64,000 nt of DNA from Cristatella mucedo (taxonomy: Eukaryota > Bryozoa > Phylactolaemata > Cristatellidae), in contig WPIO01000013.1 of the NCBI GenBank assembly GCA_009760855.2, positions 6,162,001-6,226,000 of the forward strand, in the 5' to 3' direction. The position numbers and the translations under genes are program-made. The notes beneath the pieces were generated by a model. The model did not search any database. It saw nothing but the letters and a program-made list of their open reading frames with translations, and had not been told where the DNA came from. Below are positions 34,243 to 64,000 of the stretch, one piece after another (the stretch's first letter is position 1; each line of letters begins with the position of its first letter).

Positions 34243-34248
34243 AATAAA
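34243..34248 (+). terminator. Candidate PTBP polyadenylation signal AATAAA
   Basis: First clear AATAAA downstream of the PTBP stop, giving a 3' UTR of about 1.07 kb. It follows a (TA)n run at 34199-34224. Confidence 0.4.
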
Positions 34249-34697
34249 AGTTGCTGCATAAATTGCTCTGGCGACTTGTGAACACTTCTAGCAAGCATGC
34301 TGAAACACGAATGCAACGACACCTCGTACTGCCAACAGTTGGCCAAGTGTCATGCCAGGGTATAGTTATAGGAGGTGGCCGAGTGCACGATGACTCCAGG
34401 ACCACTGTGTGACATTGGTGGTGTGACACAAGAGGTCGGGTGTCACCACTGCCTGCCAAGCGGGCCCTGCATGCTTCTCGAGCCGAGCAGCACGTAGTAG
34501 CCTTCTGCTCACGGCCCGTTTCAGGTAGGTTCGGGCGGCTCGTGCAGGTAGTGGCGACTAGGCGTGCAGGTAGGACAGTTCGATCCGCCGATGCAACTAG
34601 CTCTTAGCCGCTTCCGGTACACAGTCACAAGTCGCGTCTTCAGCTTGGTCAGCTGTCTCAACTTCAAAAAAGTCTATATGCTGGTGCCGTAAAACCT

Positions 34698-34960
34698 AAA
34701 AAAGTAATAATAATAATAACTCATTTGATATAGCGACCTCAGAACTCAAAATCTCTCTCAATCTCTCTTTCTCTAGGCACTTTACATTTACTGCAAAGGA
34801 CGTACAATCGAATGGGTTAGTGGTAGCATGCTCAATGACAACAAGCATAACATGGTTAGAGGTGACATGCACAGGGACAGCATGCAAATATGGTTAGTGG
34901 CAGTTCTGCTCAGAGAGTGGATGGCTAGTATAAATAAATTGCGAATGAATGCAGATTTAC
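34698..34960 (-). mobile_element. L2 LINE 3' UTR fragment
   Basis: A TAATAATAATAATAAC run, then the hairpin tail (CTTTCTCTAGGCACTTTAC) and the 3' UTR repeats GGTTAGAGGTGACATGCACA and GCATGCAAATATGGTTAGTG. The same order is seen in the copies at 39.65-39.9 kb and 52.5-52.7 kb. Confidence 0.85.
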
Positions 34961-35870
34961 AACGCAACAACTCGGTAAAAAATTCTCAACATGGGTTGCG
35001 AAGGTAGCCAGCGGCAACGTCTGTTTAATGAAGTGCACGGTAAAATGAAATCACCTGGGTTGGCCAGCCGGGGCACAATAGGCGAAGCATGCAAAACCGT
35101 TATTCAACCATACACCAATAAATCCTCTAAGTAGATATATGAAAATAAAATAAATAAATGAAAATAAAAAAATAAAAACAAACCAATCATAGTGCACTGA
35201 TTCGCTAGGGTCGCCTAATAGAGGAGCAGTGCAGTCGCCGGTGGAAGAGTTCGTGGAGCTACGCCAGAGGAAGAGGACTGGCAGCCATTCCACTGCATTA
35301 AGCAGTACAGCATGCGCAAAAACGACTCCCTTGGCGGCAATAGAGGGCCAAGGGATTTTTGTGAGGTTTTTAGACCAGGGAATGCATGCTCTTTGAAACC
35401 ACAGACATTTGTTACTGTTACTGGCTAGAAGAAACCTAAAAATGAACTGAAAATGTAAGCAAATAAATGAAATTACTCCCAAAGCACGGATCTTTCCAGC
35501 TGCTCAAGCTTCATTAGCATTATTAGCAATATTCATTCATTCATAATTTTCAATTTACACAGCACGGCAAAATCGAGGTACAGCGATTGTTCTCAATTTT
35601 TTCCCCGTAGTGCTTGCATAGCCATATTAACACGCTCTTGCTGTCTGTTGTACACAATAAATTCACTGCTGTAGACGAGGTGTGCACACTTTTTTATCTG
35701 TAACCTTTTACCTGGCAACCCTGTGACTGCACCCAGCGATGGGCTCTGGTTGAGAAACGGACTCGATATCATTAGAGTAAATAAATGTTCGGCTTGTCAT
35801 CTCCCTGCTCTTTAGGATAAACATAAGACAACGGCTGTGTGAAAGTATTGGTCGATGCAGAACCAGCGCG

Positions 35871-36079
<209 letters not shown>

Positions 36080-36231
36080 CAAGCCGACCTCTGACGAGCA
36101 ACTCTTTGCAGAATAAAGCAGGGTGCATTATTTAACCTCGGTTAACTTTTTATATCGCTTCCATCCCTAGGGCTGAGCTCTTGCCTGCTGCTGCCGTCGT
36201 GCATGGAGCACGACACACGTGCGAGTGAGTC

Positions 36232-36234
<3 letters not shown>

Positions 36235-36280
<46 letters not shown>
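36235..36280. repeat. (CT)n microsatellite
   Basis: About 45 bases of pure CT. Confidence 0.95.
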
Positions 36281-36282
<2 letters not shown>

Positions 36283-36330
36283 AGTTTAGTTCATTCTCCG
36301 AAAAAGCTCTCGAAAGACATCACAGGTCCA

Positions 36331-36336
36331 TTTATT
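36331..36336 (-). terminator. Candidate METTL4 polyadenylation signal
   Basis: TTTATT on the plus strand is AATAAA on the METTL4 strand, about 0.7 kb after its stop. The UTR would then contain the SINE-B at 36620. Confidence 0.25.
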
Positions 36337-36619
36337 TGGCCAGGCACACTCTTTCACCAGGAGAATCCCTGGTGAAACCGAAGAACTTCTCTGTACAGCG
36401 ATTAATGCGGTGAAAGTAGCTTGAAAAAGCAACAGAGCACGAGACTCTCATTTCAAATTCTTGTCCAAGTACCTCAAGCACCCATCATACACTTAACCTC
36501 ACACCTAATTACACTCCTAGTAGTACGATGATCGACGTCTCCCTCACCCTACTTGACTGCCAATTTTTCTGATGCTGTGGTATAAGCAACTAATGAAATA
36601 AACGACATTCTGCCCCTGG

Positions 36620-36785
36620 GTGTTAGCGAAGGGGTAGGGTGATCGCACTTTACTATCCAGATCGCTGGTTTTCGAGTCCTGAAGCAGGCAATCTTTTATC
36701 GCCTGCTGCAAGTGTGCTAATAAATGCACAGGCCCTCCTGCCTCTGCCTCTATATACCTACACGAGGCTGTTGAATCAGCAGGCC
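36620..36785 (+). mobile_element. SINE-B-like element, degenerate
   Basis: GGTAGGGTGATCGCACTTTA is followed by TTTTCGAGTCCTGAAGCAGG, CAATCTTTTATCGCCTGCTG and an ACGAGGCTGTTGAATC end. The body and end match the SINE-B copies. Confidence 0.5.
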
Positions 36786-37030
36786 CTGACCTTGCCGACA
36801 AGGACTCGGGAAGGACCTGCCATGACGGGACAAGGCTGGCCTATAAGCATTTCGGAAGAAAACTCGCTAGCAGTAGGACCAGCAGTCTGCCAGTTCAGGC
36901 GACTCGCCAAATCTAGACTGCACTCATGTGTAGGAAGTTGGTCCACACCGGGACAGGCAGGTGCCACGTGCGCTCCCGCCGGCGCGCGATCGCTTCATGC
37001 ACGCGACGCGATGAGCAGGCTCGAAAGAGT

Positions 37031-59737
<22,707 letters not shown>

Positions 59738-61320
59738 TAGGCAAGCTATATCTCAAAACGGAAGAATGAAAACACTACCACCACGAGGCGCGAGTAAAAC
59801 CAGGATATAATGGAACCGGTGTAACATGGCTGCTACGGCCGATGGGGCCGGACGCAGCATCTGCTTATTGGGGGGGGGGGGCTCTGGTTGTTACTGTAGC
59901 TTGATTTCATTTACGTTATTCATATTAGTATACAGAGAGGCAGAGAATTTCTTGACAAGATTTTCCATTTTTGAGGCACTTTTCAGCATATCAACACCTT
60001 ATTACGAGACTAGTATTCGCTATTCCTGATCAGGGAGACGGCGAGGTGGGTTACGCAAAAAAGAGTTTGCTTAAGAGGTTTTCTTGAAAATGCAGTATCC
60101 AGCAGCATTCCTCTAAAGCTTATTAGCGAAAGAAAGCAAAGCAACATTACGATCGCTGAGGAAGTAAGTCGCAGTGAAAGTGAGAAATAAGGATTCGGCA
60201 CAAGCAGGAAGCGAAAGCGTATAAGAATAGCGTGAGTGAGTCTCAGAGGCTCTAGACAATTCCGAGTAAAAAAGTCTGCGGTGAGAAATCTTCAAGAGTT
60301 AGGTGTGTGCTAAGCTAATAGATCTTCTGCATCTTGTCGGCATATCTCACATCCTGTCTAACAAAATTTATGACAGACAATGTCGTATCGGAAAGACAAT
60401 GCTACCGATGAACGAGATAGGTCGCAATCGCTTGTATAACGTTGCGTGGAGGGTGGCTCATCCGTCAGTGTTGTGTAATCGTATTCTTGCCTTGAGATTG
60501 TTCAGGTTTCTATTGAGATAGGGCTGAAACTAAAGGCACTCGCCCGTCTTTAGCCAAAATAAATGCGGACGACCAGAATGTCTGTAAGGCTACGGGTTCA
60601 GAGGGCGCATCGAACTCCAGCAGCTTGACGCTACGTCTGCCGTCGATAGTGAGGAATGCAAGACAGCTGCAACAACAGCTGAGAAGGTTGCAGTAAATCC
60701 TCGGTAGTAATTTATGTAGCAGTGTACCCAGGCGAGGCTGAGCAGTCTGGCGTGGATGTAATGCGATACGGCCAACTGCTAGGCCAAGCCTGACCAACGA
60801 CGTGAGGCCGCACATAGCAGACGCTCGTCTGCCGAGTCGTGGTAGCTTGGCGCTCCCGGACTTCGCTCAGCGAAGCATCCGGACGGATGGCTGGCGTTCG
60901 CCAACGATGCGGCCACTCATAGAAGGACACGAGGACCCAGAGCCTGAGTGTGGCTCGCTACAAGCGCGCTCGATGTTATGGCTTGTACACTCTGCGCTCC
61001 GCTGTAGCATGTTGTTCGTAACATGCCCCTTCGGCGAGCTGGAACGCTCGGCGAACTGAGATAGTAAATACCCGCTACTGCAGCCAATATCGTACCAATG
61101 TCGTCTCGGCTGGTGGTTTTGGCTTGGCTTGGAACTCATATAGCAAGCAGTTGGCGAGTTTTGCTTCGTGCTCTAGAAAGTTGTGTGTTATTACTCCTCC
61201 TTGTTGCACACTCGTGCCTCTCTTTGGCTTTGAAATCAACCGTTTTAAGCTCTGGTTATGGACATGCTATTGTGTGATATTAAGATACGAGCGCTCTTCG
61301 CTGCGTTTCGCTCCGTTTCG

Positions 61321-61368
61321 TTGCCGTCTGCGTACCCGTCTGCGTACCCGTCGGCGTACCCGTCGGCG
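61321..61368. repeat. 12-bp tandem repeat (about 4 units)
   Basis: CGTCTGCGTACC twice, then CGTCGGCGTACC and a final CGTCGGCGTATG. Confidence 0.85.
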
Positions 61369-61704
61369 TATGTAGCGCTGCAGCTACGAATCGCCGGACT
61401 TGGAAGCGTCAATTTCGCCATCGTTTGTCGTGTCGTGAGTTCAAAAGGACTAGCACCGCTGTGAGCGCTGTATTTGTGACCAAGGACACAGAGTGCAGAG
61501 GCTGCTGCAGCGCATTTCTAACAGAATGGTTACCTCCTCGTTCACCTTGTTGATCAATGGCAAGTCTTTCAACATGCAAATTCTATACTGGGAGCATGCA
61601 GCTCTAATACAAAGCTAGAGAATGAAAAGCAGCTGATTCAATCAACAAATTTATTTATGCAGCGGCAGACGAGCCGTGGGTGGCTATTGGCCGGTTTGAA
61701 TATG

Positions 61705-61800
61705 AAATTAAATAGCTGCCTACTGCAGGACTCGAACTCAAAGCTTTGTTCATAAAGAACGGATGTGTTATCGCTTTGGCAAAGAAACTCCGCTAACTAC
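61705..61800 (-). mobile_element. SINE-B-like / tRNA-derived fragment
   Basis: On the minus strand, GAGTTCGAGTCCTGCAGTAG is a B-box with the SINE-B downstream context; the head (TTTGCCAAAGCGATAACAC) is diverged. Confidence 0.45.
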
Positions 61801-62821
61801 TTAAAAACGTCAACCTTTGGAATAACCCGTGAGCGAGTAACTTCCTTTCCTAACCATTTGGATAGGTCAGCAATAATTCTGAGATATTGCGATTATTCTG
61901 ACTGAGGCGTAAAGCACTCTTCTGAATAGGTTTGTCGAAAATCTTTGTACTCATTGAAGTTCAAGCCCAGACTGGCTGCAGTGGAAGATTATCGTGCTAC
62001 AGATTCACTGATTGAAAGGTCTAAATCATCCCTGGTTCCCAGCTACATGGGCAGTGTTTTGACTGAGAACCAATTTGCTTTTCGAAACGTTCAAACGTTT
62101 AGGAAGTTGTCTACTGGCTTTATTTTTTAATCATCTCGTATAATGAGCCGAGTTTGGTAGTGTGTCCGTCCAGTAATTGACGTCACGCACATCATGCGCC
62201 TTTTGTATAATATTTGTAGAACAACTACGACGGTACAGGAATAATGAGCCTCATCAAAATGTCCAACAGGAGGAGATAATTTCCTTATTTGCTTATGTAG
62301 CTACAATATTGACTCTAATAATTGAATTGAACATGCCATGCGGCGCCTGTCTTTAATAAGCAATGAACATGCATAAATGGAATCTTCCAGTGATTCTTCA
62401 CGGTTGCTTACTACACAGTTAATATAAATTTAAAGAGGATCAGCACGTTTGTACGCTCCGAACACATAGCTAATTGCTGATTCGCATCCCGGCGCTGACG
62501 AATAAATTGCATGCGATTAGAATGTATTCGTTATATAAGAAAATTAAACATAATATTGACAGACGTTTTCGGATTTCTTCATATCCAGATTTTGCTCTAT
62601 TAGCGACGAACTCTAAACTTAGCAGTCAGCGGGACCAGCTAGGGTCACTGTGGACACTCAGACCCGCCTTCTAAAGCGAAGTTGGAGTTCTCCACGATTT
62701 TCTACGGACGGTGGCTTATTTGCATATAAAACCTGCTGTTTTTTTTGCCTGAGTTGCTGACTACCGGCGAGTTTTCCCAGCATGAAACAAAAAAGGTGCA
62801 GAGCAAACATTCTACTCGCTC

Positions 62822-62985
62822 TGCTGGTTTGGTCCAGCGGTTAAGGCGCTCGCCCCGGGGACCAAGGTCTGACTGAGGTCGTGGGCTCGAGCCCTACGGC
62901 ATATGTGAAGCGCCTGAATAAGATTAAGTTCTCTCGGCGTGCTATGCAAATGAAGCAAATGAATTATATTCTTAATACAAGCGTA
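62822..62985 (+). mobile_element. SINE-A
   Basis: TGCTGGTTTGGTCCAGCGGT, TAAGGCGCTCGCCCCG, GTCGTGGGCTCGAGCCCTAC, GAAGCGCCTGAATAAGATTA and an ATGAATTATATTC end. A good copy. Confidence 0.85.
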
Positions 62986-63137
62986 CCTATAGCAAACAAT
63001 AACAATACAAGCAAAGCAACAAGGAAGCCGCTCAGTGCCACTCTGCTCAAACTCAGCATATAGCCCAGTGCACACTCAGGCCAGCATTATGATGCAAAGC
63101 TCAAATTTCCCGTGATTTTTCACCGGCATAAGCTGGT

Positions 63138-63215
63138 ACTTTTGGCTACCTAATGCGTAACCGAAAGCCGCTTAGGCTGTGAGTGCGCTATACAAAACTC
63201 TCCTGCGTAGCAACC
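63138..63215 (+). mobile_element. LINE-B 3'-end fragment
   Basis: TTGGCTACCTAATGCGTAAC, CGAAAGCCGCTTAGGCTGTG and AGTGCGCTATACAAAACTCT then CCTGCGTAG, almost identical to the last 70 bases of the 50197-50618 element. Confidence 0.85.
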
Positions 63216-63874
63216 ACGTAGTCTTTGTGGCTTGTGGAGTTACAGACGGAGGTTAATTACATTGCATCACTTTTCTAGTGCTCTAGGACGTTGACGTACA
63301 TCCTAGACCTAGTATCGTGAAGACAGGAGTTAAGTTGTATTACTGCCGAAACTCGCGCAGGTTTGAATGATTAATATAGATAAGTACAATGATTCGTATA
63401 GAGTAGCGCGACTTTAGTATCATGGTGCTGCTCAAATGAATCATCAGTGATCTTGATTTGCCAGCCAATCGCACCCTCTGAGAGCTGCTGCGGCAGTCTT
63501 TTTCAGATTCTTTTATGAAATCGGAGGAAGAAAAGGAAGCAAGACACAAGAGTTAGTTATCCGAAAACTCAAGAGTTAATTATTAACACGGGTCTTGAAC
63601 GACTTGGGTTCAACGCCAAAAGAAAGAGGAGGCGCTGTAAATCTGAGCCGCATTGGTTAGACTAATCTTTTCCATGAGAGAGAACAAAAGAGCTACATAA
63701 GGATAAGGTAACGAGCTGGTAACCCACTCGTATCGCTCCGCATCGTAATCTTAGTCGCATAATCGAAGGTGCCTTTTTTGCCCTACGGGTTTCGCGTTAA
63801 AAGCCTTTGACCTTTGTGACCTTTCGCAGGCTTCGAGTGCACACTATGAAAGCAATGGCACTAATGATACACTC

Positions 63875-63965
63875 GTATATCGCCCTCAGAGAACTTAATC
63901 TCTTTCTCGGCACTTTACATAGGCTGTAAAACAAGCATGACTATATGGTCGGTGGTAAAATATAT
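63875..63965 (-). mobile_element. L2-type LINE 3'-tail fragment
   Basis: ATATCGCCCTCAGAGAACTT, AATCTCTTTCTCGGCACTTT and ACATAGGCTGTAAAACAAGC. The inner stem is intact. Confidence 0.75.
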
Positions 63966-64000
63966 AGTGTCAACGCGCACGTTATTGTTAATTGTAACGT

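Larger units (their letters stand above)
59738..63870. other. Gene-poor right end
   Basis: No recognised gene. There is a G(12) run at about 59870, a 101-codon minus frame at 60510-60815, a 12-base tandem at 61321-61368 and SINE relics. The METTL4 promoter should lie just above 59737. Confidence 0.45.

Noticed and set aside
60867-61139. Minus-strand string DIGCSSGYLLSQFAE resembling a methyltransferase motif I
   Set aside because: No further methyltransferase motifs follow and the frame ends soon; a chance match is likely.

Overview
This is nuclear DNA of an invertebrate animal. Evidence: split genes with GT..AG introns, an animal-type PTB splicing regulator whose reading frame carries through 18 exons, two retrotransposon clades (L2-type LINEs and tRNA-derived SINEs), Tc1 transposon relics, and very many simple repeats. 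The exact taxon cannot be fixed from the sequence; a lophotrochozoan-like invertebrate is only a guess. No prokaryotic, viral or CRISPR features were seen.

Three protein-coding genes are recognisable. (1) At 2744-2993 (+) lies the last exon of a GPI ethanolamine-phosphate transferase, most like PIGG, with a polyadenylation signal at 3054. The rest of that gene was not found and is presumably upstream. (2) A polypyrimidine-tract-binding protein gene (PTBP/hephaestus family) runs on the plus strand from 18686 to 33172. Its 18 inferred coding exons join in frame to 654 codons with four RRM domains and a bipartite nuclear localisation signal. A 34-nt exon matches the size of the exon that vertebrate PTBP1/PTBP2 skip for autoregulation. 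(3) A METTL4-type MT-A70 adenine methyltransferase gene lies on the minus strand from 59737 down to 37031. Five coding exons are well supported, including the DPPW catalytic exon, and a sixth is partial. Some middle exons were not located. PTBP and METTL4 converge tail to tail, about 3.9 kb apart.

Region by region: 1-3060 holds the PIGG end and old LINE/SINE debris. 3060-13850 has no recognised gene but contains a 656-bp terminal-inverted-repeat element with a 9-bp target duplication (5121-5776), a head-to-head SINE pair and a hAT-like MITE. 13900-15400 is extremely GC/CpG rich with (CCG)n tracts and a perfect splice donor, and may be the PTBP promoter and first exon. 18.7-33.2 kb is PTBP, with many CU-rich intron tracts on the sense strand. 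33.2-37 kb is intergenic, with a 204-bp (CA)n tract. 37-59.7 kb is METTL4, whose huge introns hold two large L2 LINE copies, a second LINE family, five Tc1 relics and many SINEs. 59.7-64 kb has no recognised gene.

The transposable elements fit together: the L2 LINE 3' end and the tRNA-derived SINE-A share a compact double-hairpin tail, as expected if the SINE borrows the LINE machinery. Family assignments rest on remembered sequence motifs, not on a search. Exon borders are inferred from reading frame, GT/AG signals and protein similarity.
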